A stretch of DNA of 64,000 nt from Hahella ganghwensis DSM 17046. GTDB taxonomy: Bacteria > Pseudomonadota > Gammaproteobacteria > Pseudomonadales > Oleiphilaceae. The stretch lies in contig NZ_AQXX01000133.1 in assembly GCF_000376785.1 (NCBI RefSeq), forward strand, positions 62,001-126,000, in the 5' to 3' direction. The notes beneath the pieces are model-generated. The model was not told where the DNA came from. It made no database searches and saw only the letters and a program-made list of their open reading frames with translations. Each line of letters starts with the position of its first letter. Position 1 is the stretch's first letter. Below, piece after piece: positions 38,695-46,672 of this stretch. The translations under genes and the position numbers were made by a program.

Positions 38695-41400
38695 TTAACC
38701 GGCGTCTTCCAGTAAGGCTTGTAGTTCAGGAATGCATGAGCCACAGTTGGTGCCTGCGTTCAGGCATTGTCCTATCGCCTCAACTGATGATAGCTGTTTT
38801 TCCTCTATGGTCGTGCGTATGGTCTTTTCGCCTACGCCAAAGCAGGCGCAGACTGTCTTGCCGGTATTTGCGGCGCTGTTCATTGGAATCCCTGCCAGCA
38901 GACCGAGCCGATCCTGATCTGTCAGATGATCTGCTTCAAACAGGCTGGCCAGCCAGGATCTTTCCGGTAACTGATTGGTTGGAGAAATAAACAGGCAACT
39001 GGTCAGCTGTCCGTTGACGAATGCTGCTGAACGATATTTCCCGGCAGACGGGTCTGAATATTCCTGCCATTCCTCGTTCTCTATTCCACTCAAAAGTAAA
39101 TGCCGGCTCCAATTACCGATATCAGCGATGGGGGCATCCCCCGCCAGTTCATAACGGTAGAAATTACGTCCCACAACTTTCACCCAGTAAGCTATTCCTT
39201 CTACCGCCAGAGGTTGCCGGGAAAACACAAAACCATACCAGTTGGCTGCAAAGGGTTTGACGTTAACCGGAGTATGTTTGCTTTCCGGCTGGCCGGAGTA
39301 GGGGTCGGTAATGGGGTTAACCAAGGTTCCCATTCGCCCCGCACTGGATAGTTGCCCGGTCCAGTGCATGGGAACGAACACCTGCCCGGGTTGCAGGTTT
39401 TCTGTAATCTGTACCCTTGCCAACATCTCACCGTAACGGGACTGGACTTGAACCAGACTGTCCTGAGGGGCATGGATTCTGTCTGCATCGCTGGGGTGAA
39501 TCTCACAAAACGGTTCTGCGATATGTTGATTCAGTTGCGGAGCCAGACCGGTGCGAGTCATGGTGTGCCACTGATCACGGATTCTGCCGGTGTTAAGCAC
39601 CAGTGGATACTCTTCTGACAAGCTTGCCTGGGGGAGGGTAGGGGTAATCGGAAGTAATCTGGCTTTCCTGTTAGGGGTGAAGAATTGCCCATCTGCAAAC
39701 AGACGGGGAGTGCCTGTCGTTTCTGTCAATCCTTTGTCTGAATCTCCCGAGCCTGCCAGCGGCCACTGAAATGGCGCGAGTTGTTCGTATTGCTGCCGGG
39801 AGATACCCTTCAGTGCCGAGATATTGAAGTCACGAAGAGTGCCTTCCATTGAGTTTTCAAAGCCGGATAAAGCAGCATGCTCGGCAAAAATGTCGCGACT
39901 GGATTGATAGTTGAATTCCTGGCCGAATCCCATTCTTTTGGCGACTTCGCAAAGCGCCCACCAGTCTGGCTTGGCGTCCCCCATCGGTGGAAGCAGAGCT
40001 CTTTGTCTTGAGATTCGTCGCTCGGAGTTGGTAACGGTACCGTCTTTTTCTCCCCAACCCAGTGCTGGTAAAAGGATATTGGCGTATTCGGCGGTATCGG
40101 TCTGATGGATGCAATCGGACACAATGACTGTATCGCAGCGGGACAGTGCTTGTGCCACTCGGTTGGCGTTAGGCAGGCTGACCGCAGGATTGGTGCCCAT
40201 GATCCAGATGGCTTTGATTGTTCCATCTGCTACCGCTTCAAATAGCTCAACCGCCTTCAGGCCTGGCTGGCTGACCATATTCGGTGCGTGCCAGAAACGA
40301 CCGACTCTTGCGATATCTTCAGGAGCGAAATCCATATGTGCGGCCAACTGGTTGGCCAGGCCGCCGACTTCCCGACCACCCATGGCGTTCGGTTGCCCGG
40401 TTAGAGAAAAAGGCCCCATTCCTGGCTTTCCTATACGGCCGGTTGCCAGGTGACAGTTAATAATGGCGTTAACCTTATCGGAGCCACTACTCGATTGATT
40501 GATACCTTGAGAGTAGACAGATACCGATTTTTCCGTTCGCCGGAACCAGTCAAACAGAGTGGCAACTTCTGATTCTCTGATACCGCATTGCCGCGCAACC
40601 GTCACGATATCGCCGGCTGTTTCGTTGGCTGCCTTGATTGCTGCCCCAAAACCTTCAGTGTGATTTTCCAGAAACTCGTAGTTAATTGCCCCCAGGCGAC
40701 TGAGATAAGCCAACAGGCCATTAAACAGGAAAGCGTCACTACCGGGATTGATCGGTAAAAATAAATCGGCAATGTCACAGGTGGCGGTACGGCGTGGATC
40801 GATGACCACCACTTTCATTTCCGGACGCTGTTTTTTGGCTGCCTTAATACGCTGAAATATGATTGGATGGCACCAGGCAGTGTTTGAACCGGTGAGCAGA
40901 ATCAAGTCTGCCTGTTCCAGATCTTCATAGTTACCCGGCACCGTATCTGTGCCGAAGGCCCGTTTATGGCCAACAACGGAGGATGACATGCAAAGCCTGG
41001 AATTGGTGTCCACATTGGCTGAGCCGATAAACCCTTTCATCAGCTTGTTGGCAACGTAATAGTCTTCGGTCAGTAACTGTCCGGAAAGATAAAAGGCAAT
41101 AGCGTCAGGCCCATGTTGATCTATCACCTTTGCAAGACGGCTGGACACTTGATCCAGAGCGCTATTCCAGGATGTTTCCTGGCCGTCGACGATCGGATGA
41201 AGAAGCCTGTTTTCCGGCCCAAGAGTATCCGCCAATGCTGTCCCTTTAGAGCACAGTCGACCAAAATTGGCCGGATGGTCGGATTGGCCTTTGATTTCTA
41301 CCTGTCGAGTGTCGGTATCAATCACTTGGGCGGTGATACCACAACCTACTCCACAGTAAGCGCAGGTAGTATGAATGTTGGAGGCACATTGAGCTGACAT
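38695..41400 (-). CDS. nasA: assimilatory nitrate reductase catalytic subunit
   Basis: The 901-residue protein reduces nitrate to nitrite in the cytoplasm. It has an N-terminal 4Fe-4S motif C13-x2-C16-x3-C20 with C50, the Mo-bis-MGD domain (RLCMSSSVVGHK with its Cys likely the Mo ligand, GTNPAVSLPNANR), a molybdopterin dinucleotide domain near 600-700 (LNTGRIRDQWHTMTRTG), and a C-terminal BFD-type 2Fe-2S domain (CACFGVGEKTI, GTNCGSC). That last domain lets it accept electrons without a separate small subunit. nirD and nirB lie upstream on the same strand. Confidence 0.95.
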   Translation of the reverse strand: MSAQCASNIHTTCAYCGVGCGITAQVIDTDTRQVEIKGQSDHPANFGRLCSKGTALADTLGPENRLLHPIVDGQETSWNSALDQVSSRLAKVIDQHGPDAIAFYLSGQLLTEDYYVANKLMKGFIGSANVDTNSRLCMSSSVVGHKRAFGTDTVPGNYEDLEQADLILLTGSNTAWCHPIIFQRIKAAKKQRPEMKVVVIDPRRTATCDIADLFLPINPGSDAFLFNGLLAYLSRLGAINYEFLENHTEGFGAAIKAANETAGDIVTVARQCGIRESEVATLFDWFRRTEKSVSVYSQGINQSSSGSDKVNAIINCHLATGRIGKPGMGPFSLTGQPNAMGGREVGGLANQLAAHMDFAPEDIARVGRFWHAPNMVSQPGLKAVELFEAVADGTIKAIWIMGTNPAVSLPNANRVAQALSRCDTVIVSDCIHQTDTAEYANILLPALGWGEKDGTVTNSERRISRQRALLPPMGDAKPDWWALCEVAKRMGFGQEFNYQSSRDIFAEHAALSGFENSMEGTLRDFNISALKGISRQQYEQLAPFQWPLAGSGDSDKGLTETTGTPRLFADGQFFTPNRKARLLPITPTLPQASLSEEYPLVLNTGRIRDQWHTMTRTGLAPQLNQHIAEPFCEIHPSDADRIHAPQDSLVQVQSRYGEMLARVQITENLQPGQVFVPMHWTGQLSSAGRMGTLVNPITDPYSGQPESKHTPVNVKPFAANWYGFVFSRQPLAVEGIAYWVKVVGRNFYRYELAGDAPIADIGNWSRHLLLSGIENEEWQEYSDPSAGKYRSAAFVNGQLTSCLFISPTNQLPERSWLASLFEADHLTDQDRLGLLAGIPMNSAANTGKTVCACFGVGEKTIRTTIEEKQLSSVEAIGQCLNAGTNCGSCIPELQALLEDAG

Positions 41401-41559
41401 GGCGTATCCAAATGATGACTTTATTCTATGACGGTAACTGTCTTTTGCCTGATCTTTGCCCGTTCCTCACTGGGACGCTTCTAAAGCGCCTCAGGAAAAG
41501 GGAAATGGTACGGTCTGGGCGGGGACCGAAACCGCACCACTTCCGGCGGGGAAACGGAC

Positions 41560-41895
41560 TTAGCCGGTCTGGCGTTCCTGCTCGAGCGACAGATAAATAC
41601 GATTATTTTCCAGTTTAGTCGGATAGGCAGGCGTACAACCACTATCGAATCCCTGCGCTTCTCCGTCGAGCAGACTGATCACCCAATTATGTAGAGGACA
41701 GGTAACCTGATTGCCATGAACAATTCCCTGGGAAAGAGCGCCGCCTTTGTGCGGGCACTTATCTCTCAGGGCGAAAACTTTATCTTCTTTGGTACGGAAT
41801 ATGGCGATATCGCCATGGACAGACCCGACAACTCTCGCGCCCAGTTTGGGGATATCTTCCAGAAGTCCAATATCAATCCACTGTGTCATAACCAA
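41560..41895 (-). CDS. nirD: nitrite reductase (NADH) small subunit
   Basis: NirD partners NirB in reducing nitrite to ammonia. The 111-residue protein has a Rieske-type fold with all four cluster ligands present (C47, H49, C66, H69 in CPHKGG and CPLHNW). In E. coli NirD the ligands are missing, so this one probably binds a 2Fe-2S cluster. It follows nirB after 180 bases and precedes nasA by 159 bases. Confidence 0.93.
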   Translation of the reverse strand: MVMTQWIDIGLLEDIPKLGARVVGSVHGDIAIFRTKEDKVFALRDKCPHKGGALSQGIVHGNQVTCPLHNWVISLLDGEAQGFDSGCTPAYPTKLENNRIYLSLEQERQTG

Positions 41896-42075
41896 ATCTC
41901 AATACGGGGCCAAACTGGTGTTGGCCGTTGATACATCAGCGGTGGTTACGTCCTGGTTTACGCACCGCGTTTTTCAGCTCGTGGCTTATGCCTTGTTATA
42001 TTCCTGAAATTATTTCGCATGACAGTACCGACTCGGCATGCTTTCCGTTCAGGTCGGAAATTCTCATGTTTCTGA

Positions 42076-44526
42076 TCAGTTAACCTGGGTCAGTGGAATA
42101 AACTCATGTTTCTCCACATTCTGACTGGCCCTCTCTGCCCAGGGATCGACCTGTGCGTACTTCTGGGATTCGAGGAATCGGGCATGAAAAGCCTTGCGCT
42201 GCTCCGGGTTTTCCACAATTTCTGATTTGATATAGCTCAGGCCAACACGTTCCACCCAGGGGGCCGTTCTCTCATTGTGTCGACCCTGTTCACGATACAT
42301 CTGCATAAAGGCGCCGGCGTATTCCATAACTTCCTCTTCTGTAGACACTTTGCACAGATAGTCGCAGGCTCTGACTTTGATGCCCCCGTTACCGGCAACA
42401 TACAGCTCCCAGCCCGAATCCACGGCTACGACACCAAAATCTTTGATAGTCGCCTCAGCACAATTTCTGGGGCAACCTGAAACAGCCATCTTGACCTTGG
42501 CCGGCGTCCAGGAACCCCACGTCATTTTTTCCAGCTTGATACCCATTCCCGTGGAGTCCTGGGTGCCGAAACGACAGAACTCAGAACCTACGCAGGTTTT
42601 GACTGTTCTCAATGCCTTGCCGTAGGCATGTCCGGAGACCATGCCGGCATCGTTCAAATCTTTCCAGATGTCTGGTAAGTCTTCTTTTTTGACGCCGAGT
42701 AGATCAATGCGTTGTCCTCCAGTGACTTTGACGCAAGGCACATGATATTTATCGGCAGCGTCAGCGATGGCTCGTAATTCATCCGGCGTTGTCACCCCAC
42801 CCCACATCCGTGGAATAACGCTGTAGGTGTTGTCCTTCTGGATATTGGCGTGAACCCTCTCGTTGATGAAGCGGGAGCGGGGATCATCGACTTTCTCCGT
42901 AGGCCATGCGCACACCAGGTAATAGTTGATTGCCGGTCGGCAGACATGACAGCCATCCGCGGAGTCCCATTCCAGGAAGGCTGATACCTCATGAAAGGAC
43001 TTTAGGCCGTTTTCGGTAATGGCATTGCGGACACTGTCGTGACTGTGCTTAGTACAGCCGCATATGGGTTTCTCACTGGGGCTGTCGCTATAGTTTCCAC
43101 CGACAGTGGCAGTCAGAATCTGTTCCACCAATCCTGTGCACGAGCCGCAGGAAGCAGAGGCTTTAGTGGCTGAGCGAACATCATCCAGAGTGAAAAGTTT
43201 ATTGTCTGTAATGGCTTTGACGATGTCCCCTTTACAGATTCCGTTACATCCGCAGACCTCCGCATCGTCCGGCATATCGACGATGGCATTCTGGCCCTGA
43301 TGTCCCGCATCGCCGACAAAATGTTGGCCAAATATCAGTGCATCACGGAAGTCGGCCACGCTGGTTTTTTCACGCATCAGATTGAAATACCAGGACCCTT
43401 CGACAGTGTCTCCGTAAAGAACGGAACCAATAATACGGTCGTCTTTCAGGACCAGCTTCTTGTAGATACCACGACTTGGATCCTGGAAGACAATCTGTTC
43501 GCTGTCGTTATCCCCCAGAAAGTTGCCGGCAGAAAACAGGTCGATACCCGTCACTTTCAGTTTGGTGGAAACTTCTTTCTGCTTGTAGATACCGATCCCG
43601 TAGCCAGCCAGGTGATTGGAGCAGACCTTGGCCTGATCCCAAATCGGGGCGACCAGTCCGAATAACTCTCCCCGGTGTTGGACACACTCCCCAACGGCGT
43701 AGATACATGGATCGTAGGTCTGCATGGTGTCGTTAACGACAATGCCTCTTTCACAATACAGACCGATGGATTGAGCCAGTTCCGTATTGGGACGAATACC
43801 GGCTGCCATAACGACGATATCAGCCGGCAAGGTTTCGCCTGTATCAAACTTGATACTTTTCACCTGGCCATGTTCATCGCCCTCGAAGCAGGAGGTATTG
43901 GCCGACATACGGAATTTCATTCCCCGTTGTTCCAGGGCTTTCTGTAGATAAGTGGCGGAGGTGGTGTCCAACTGCCGGTTCATCAGAACGTCAAGGTTGT
44001 GCACGACGGTCACATCCATGCCTTGCTTAAGCAGTCCATTGGCTGCCTCAAGGCCAAGCAGACCGCCTCCGATCACGATGGCATGCTGTTTACACTTAGC
44101 AGCACTCAGCATGGTGTCGACGTCTGAAATATCCCGGAAGGCGATGACACCTTTAAGGTCTTTGCCTGGTACCGGAATAATGAAAGGAGATGAACCGGTG
44201 GCCAGCAGAAGGCGATCATATTCAGCTTCCGTTCCGTCTGCGGCGTAAACCACTTTATTGCGGCGGTCTACTTTGGTGACCCGCTTTTCATATCCGGCAT
44301 GTAGTGTAATGTTATTCGTGGCGTACCACTCGAGATCATTGATCATGATGTCATTAAGTGTTTTTTCCCCGGACAGGAGAGGAGACAGCATGATCCGGTT
44401 ATAGTTACCGTGAGGTTCTGCTCCAAATACCGTAATTTCGTATTTGTCGGATGCTATCTTCAACAGCTCTTCGACAGTTCTCATTCCTGCCATGCCATTT
44501 CCGATAACCACCAGCTTCTGTTTCAT
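42076..44526 (-). CDS. nirB: nitrite reductase (NADH) large subunit
   Basis: NirB carries FAD, a 2Fe-2S, a 4Fe-4S and siroheme, and reduces nitrite to ammonia. The order of domains is: NAD(P)/FAD Rossmann region (VVIGNGMAGMRTVEELL, residues 4-20; DIVVMAAGIRPNT), BFD-like cysteine motifs (CGCNGICKGDIV, CGSCTGLVEQIL, and a second CGCTKHSHD and CHVCRPAINYY), a ferredoxin-like half domain, then siroheme cysteines in GSEFCRFGTQ and SGCPRNCAEA. The ATG at 44526 is chosen for its GGAGAAG site. The frame is open upstream to 44583. The length is 816 residues. Confidence 0.95.
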   Translation of the reverse strand: MKQKLVVIGNGMAGMRTVEELLKIASDKYEITVFGAEPHGNYNRIMLSPLLSGEKTLNDIMINDLEWYATNNITLHAGYEKRVTKVDRRNKVVYAADGTEAEYDRLLLATGSSPFIIPVPGKDLKGVIAFRDISDVDTMLSAAKCKQHAIVIGGGLLGLEAANGLLKQGMDVTVVHNLDVLMNRQLDTTSATYLQKALEQRGMKFRMSANTSCFEGDEHGQVKSIKFDTGETLPADIVVMAAGIRPNTELAQSIGLYCERGIVVNDTMQTYDPCIYAVGECVQHRGELFGLVAPIWDQAKVCSNHLAGYGIGIYKQKEVSTKLKVTGIDLFSAGNFLGDNDSEQIVFQDPSRGIYKKLVLKDDRIIGSVLYGDTVEGSWYFNLMREKTSVADFRDALIFGQHFVGDAGHQGQNAIVDMPDDAEVCGCNGICKGDIVKAITDNKLFTLDDVRSATKASASCGSCTGLVEQILTATVGGNYSDSPSEKPICGCTKHSHDSVRNAITENGLKSFHEVSAFLEWDSADGCHVCRPAINYYLVCAWPTEKVDDPRSRFINERVHANIQKDNTYSVIPRMWGGVTTPDELRAIADAADKYHVPCVKVTGGQRIDLLGVKKEDLPDIWKDLNDAGMVSGHAYGKALRTVKTCVGSEFCRFGTQDSTGMGIKLEKMTWGSWTPAKVKMAVSGCPRNCAEATIKDFGVVAVDSGWELYVAGNGGIKVRACDYLCKVSTEEEVMEYAGAFMQMYREQGRHNERTAPWVERVGLSYIKSEIVENPEQRKAFHARFLESQKYAQVDPWAERASQNVEKHEFIPLTQVN

Positions 44527-44547
44527 GATCTTCTCCACATTTAAATA

Positions 44548-44567
44548 GCAGGATGAGCGTTTCCTGC
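44548..44567 (-). repeat. leader hairpin before nirB
   Basis: GCAGGA at 44548-44553 pairs with TCCTGC at 44562-44567 around an 8-base loop, within the transcript leader just before the nirB ribosome site. It could be a target for post-initiation control of the kind seen in nas operons (NasR or NasT antitermination), but the required pair of loops is not clear. Confidence 0.4.
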
Positions 44568-44612
44568 AATTGGGGTTCTGCAATCCGCGTATTCTGAACT
44601 TGCTTAGTGCTA

Positions 44613-44628
44613 AGCAGGATAAGTGCCA
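44613..44628 (-). promoter_or_regulatory. sigma-54-like promoter of nirB
   Basis: On the minus strand the sequence TGGCACTTATCCTGCT matches TGGCACGnnnnTTGCW at 10 of 12 fixed positions, with GG and GC ten bases apart. The predicted start is near 44603, giving a 77-base leader before the nirB ATG. Confidence 0.65.
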
Positions 44629-44814
44629 TGTTGCTTTGTTATTCTAATAACCTATTGATATCTAAAAACAAAAAACTTGTCGTGACACAAGCTGGTGCAG
44701 CTTCCCTCGAATAAATTCAAGTGAGAATGTCTGTTTTTGAACTATTTGAGTGCGACAACTTGTCTGCTTGCACCAAAAACAAGATCAAAATGGTGCGTAT
44801 TGAGAATTTCAGTG

Positions 44815-44831
44815 TGCACATAGTTGGTGCG
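44815..44831. promoter_or_regulatory. NtrC-type binding site
   Basis: TGCACATAGTTGGTGCG contains the GCAC-N7-GTGC core of NtrC sites. It lies about 140-125 bases upstream of the predicted narK start and about 210-230 upstream of the nirB start, distances usual for NtrC enhancers. Confidence 0.7.
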
Positions 44832-44927
44832 TTACTTTGAGTTTGTCCGGAAATTTATTTTCAACTTATTGAAAGAAAAGAAGATGTTGGTCAGATGTTG
44901 GTAAGACGAATGCTTCGTGTCAGGCAT

Positions 44928-44943
44928 TGGCATGTCTTTTGTA
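44928..44943 (+). promoter_or_regulatory. sigma-54-like promoter of narK
   Basis: TGGCATGTCTTTTGTA fits the sigma-54 pattern except that the -12 element is TTGT, not TTGC. GG is correctly placed relative to GT. The start would be near 44955, 27 bases before the ATG. The imperfect -12 lowers confidence. Confidence 0.5.
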
Positions 44944-44981
44944 GATAGAGACTGCATAACTAGTGAGCAGAGAGGCTTTCA

Positions 44982-46454
44982 ATGTCGTCAGAAAAACTAA
45001 ATGTTCTGGATTTCAGTCAGGCCAGGATTCGTACTCTACATTTCACCTGGTTCGCGTTCTTTCTAACCTTCGTGATGTGGTTTTCTCATGCCCCGATGAA
45101 GCCTTTCATCATGGAGGCATTCAATATGACCAACGAGCAGTGGAAAGCACTGTTGATACTGAATGTTGCTCTGACTATTCCCGCCAGGATAGTGATAGGC
45201 ATGTTGGTCGACAAGTTTGGTCCAAGGTCGGTGTACAGCCTTTTATTATTGACCTCGGCTTTCCTATGTTGGGGCTTTGCCTTTGCTTCCAGTTATGAGC
45301 AACTTGCGCTGTTCAGGTTCTTGTGCGGATTTATCGGTGCTGGGTTTGTTATTGGCATACGGATGGTGGGGGAATGGTTTCCTGCCAAGACGGTTGGGGT
45401 GGCAGAAGGTATCTATGGCGGATGGGGGAATTTTGGTTCTTCTGCGGCAGCCTGGACGCTGCCTGCCGTGGCGGCATATCTGTATGGTGGAGATGATGGA
45501 TGGCGTTATGCGATCGCAACCACCGGTGTCGTTGCGTTTTTTTACGGCCTGATTTTTTATCGTAAGGTTCGTAATACCCCTAAGGGGTCTACCTATTTTA
45601 AACCCAAGAAAAGCGGTGGCCTGGAAGTCAGTTCATGGAAGGATTTCTGGTTCTATGTCGCGATGAATCTTCCTATGTACCTCGCTCTGGCAGTATTGAC
45701 CTGGAAACTCTCTCCATCAGGTGTCGGATTGCTGTCTGCGACAACGGCCTTGTTGCTATGGATAGGGTTGGTTCTGCTGTTCTTCGTGCAGCTCAGTCAG
45801 ATCTACAAAGTGAATAAAGACCATTTGAAAGATGGTGTCCCTGACATGCAGCGTTATAAGTTCAAGCAGGTCGCTATTCTGGACTGGGCGTACTTCGTTA
45901 CCTTTGGTTCTGAGCTTGCGGTGGTCTCCATGCTGCCTGCTTTTTTCATGGAAACCTTTGATCTGACACCGATCAAGGCAGGACTGTTGGGTGGTGCATT
46001 TGCCCTGATGAATCTGGTCGCACGTCCTGGTGGTGGTTTAATCTCCGACCGGTTTGGCCGTCGTAAAACCCTTTCAATTCTGATCTGTGGGTTGGCAATC
46101 GGCTATATGTTGCTAAGCCAGATTGACAGTGCCTGGGCCATTCCGGTGGCTGTTTTGTCTGTAATGGTCTGCTCCTTCTTCGTACAGGCTGGAGAAGGTG
46201 CTGTTTTCGCCATGGTTCCACTTATCCAGCGTCGTATGACTGGCCAGATTGCGGGAATGGCTGGCGCATATGGCAATGTGGGCGCGGTGACATTTCTTAC
46301 GGTCTATTCCTTTGTGGATGCGGCGACTTTTTTCATGACCATCGCGGGTGCTGCCGCCGTATGTTTCATTGCGGTTCAGTTTCTGGAAGAGCCTCAGGGA
46401 CATATGGTGGAAGTGGATGAAGACGGCAGTGTGCAACTGATAGAAGTCACCTGA
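44982..46454 (+). CDS. narK: NarK-type nitrate/nitrite MFS transporter
   Basis: The 490-residue protein has 12 membrane segments and the nitrate-transporter signatures [19 protein letters not shown] and GWGNFG, plus a later GAYGNVGAV. It would import nitrate for the NasA/NirBD enzymes encoded on the other strand. It lies across the divergent region and next to the phosphatase-kinase gene, the same neighbourhood as the PA1779-PA1783 nitrate genes of P. aeruginosa. Confidence 0.93.
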   Translation: MSSEKLNVLDFSQARIRTLHFTWFAFFLTFVMWFSHAPMKPFIMEAFNMTNEQWKALLILNVALTIPARIVIGMLVDKFGPRSVYSLLLLTSAFLCWGFAFASSYEQLALFRFLCGFIGAGFVIGIRMVGEWFPAKTVGVAEGIYGGWGNFGSSAAAWTLPAVAAYLYGGDDGWRYAIATTGVVAFFYGLIFYRKVRNTPKGSTYFKPKKSGGLEVSSWKDFWFYVAMNLPMYLALAVLTWKLSPSGVGLLSATTALLLWIGLVLLFFVQLSQIYKVNKDHLKDGVPDMQRYKFKQVAILDWAYFVTFGSELAVVSMLPAFFMETFDLTPIKAGLLGGAFALMNLVARPGGGLISDRFGRRKTLSILICGLAIGYMLLSQIDSAWAIPVAVLSVMVCSFFVQAGEGAVFAMVPLIQRRMTGQIAGMAGAYGNVGAVTFLTVYSFVDAATFFMTIAGAAAVCFIAVQFLEEPQGHMVEVDEDGSVQLIEVT

Positions 46455-46485
46455 CCTGAGTTATATTCTTTTCATAATATCTGAT

Positions 46486-46501
46486 GGCACAGGGATGTGC
46501 C
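46486..46501 (+). repeat. 6-bp hairpin after narK
   Basis: GGCACA at 46486-46491 pairs with TGTGCC at 46496-46501 around GGGA. No T-run follows. It separates narK from the small frame and the kinase gene. Confidence 0.35.
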
Positions 46502-46512
46502 TCTGGTCCAGA

Positions 46513-46659
46513 ATGATGATGATAAGCTCAAAGAATGAGCTTTCTCCGAATGAAGTGTTTGGTCACTATACTGAAAGCATCAAGGCCTTTTATCTGATAA
46601 GTGAAGGGCTGTATCTGATTGCTAGAGGCCGAGTATCCGACAGATCAGGCGTAAGGTAA
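46513..46659 (+). CDS. possible 48-residue protein upstream of the phosphatase-kinase gene
   Basis: A frame with three initial ATG codons runs from 46513 to a TAA ending 14 bases before the next gene's ATG. The middle (HYTESIKAFYLISEGLYLIARGRV) looks like a plausible amphipathic helix. I see no clear ribosome site and recognise no family. It is too short for confident calling but its position suggests an operon with the next gene. Confidence 0.35.
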   Translation: MMMISSKNELSPNEVFGHYTESIKAFYLISEGLYLIARGRVSDRSGVR

Positions 46660-46672
46660 GAAATCACAGATT

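Larger units (their letters stand above)
44527..44981. promoter_or_regulatory. 455-base divergent nitrogen-control region, nirB / narK
   Basis: This gap carries a sigma-54-like promoter toward nirB (44613-44628), one toward narK (44928-44943) and a NtrC-type site between them (44815-44831), with further TGCACC/GGTGC half sites near 44694, 44770 and 44792. A hairpin occurs in the nirB leader (44548-44567). The layout implies shared activation by NtrC under nitrogen limitation. Confidence 0.7.

Noticed and set aside
38695-41400. Periplasmic or respiratory nitrate reductase (Nap/Nar)
   Set aside because: No Tat signal and the C-terminal BFD-like domain is typical of assimilatory enzymes; the nirBD neighbours also fit assimilation.
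44527-44981. Small RNA or riboswitch in the nirB/narK gap
   Set aside because: Only a short leader hairpin is visible; no known riboswitch core could be identified.
46486-46501. TGGCAC...GTGC sequence after narK as a sigma-54 promoter of the kinase gene
   Set aside because: The GG to GC spacing is eleven bases, one too many, and the sequence is better explained by a 6-bp hairpin.
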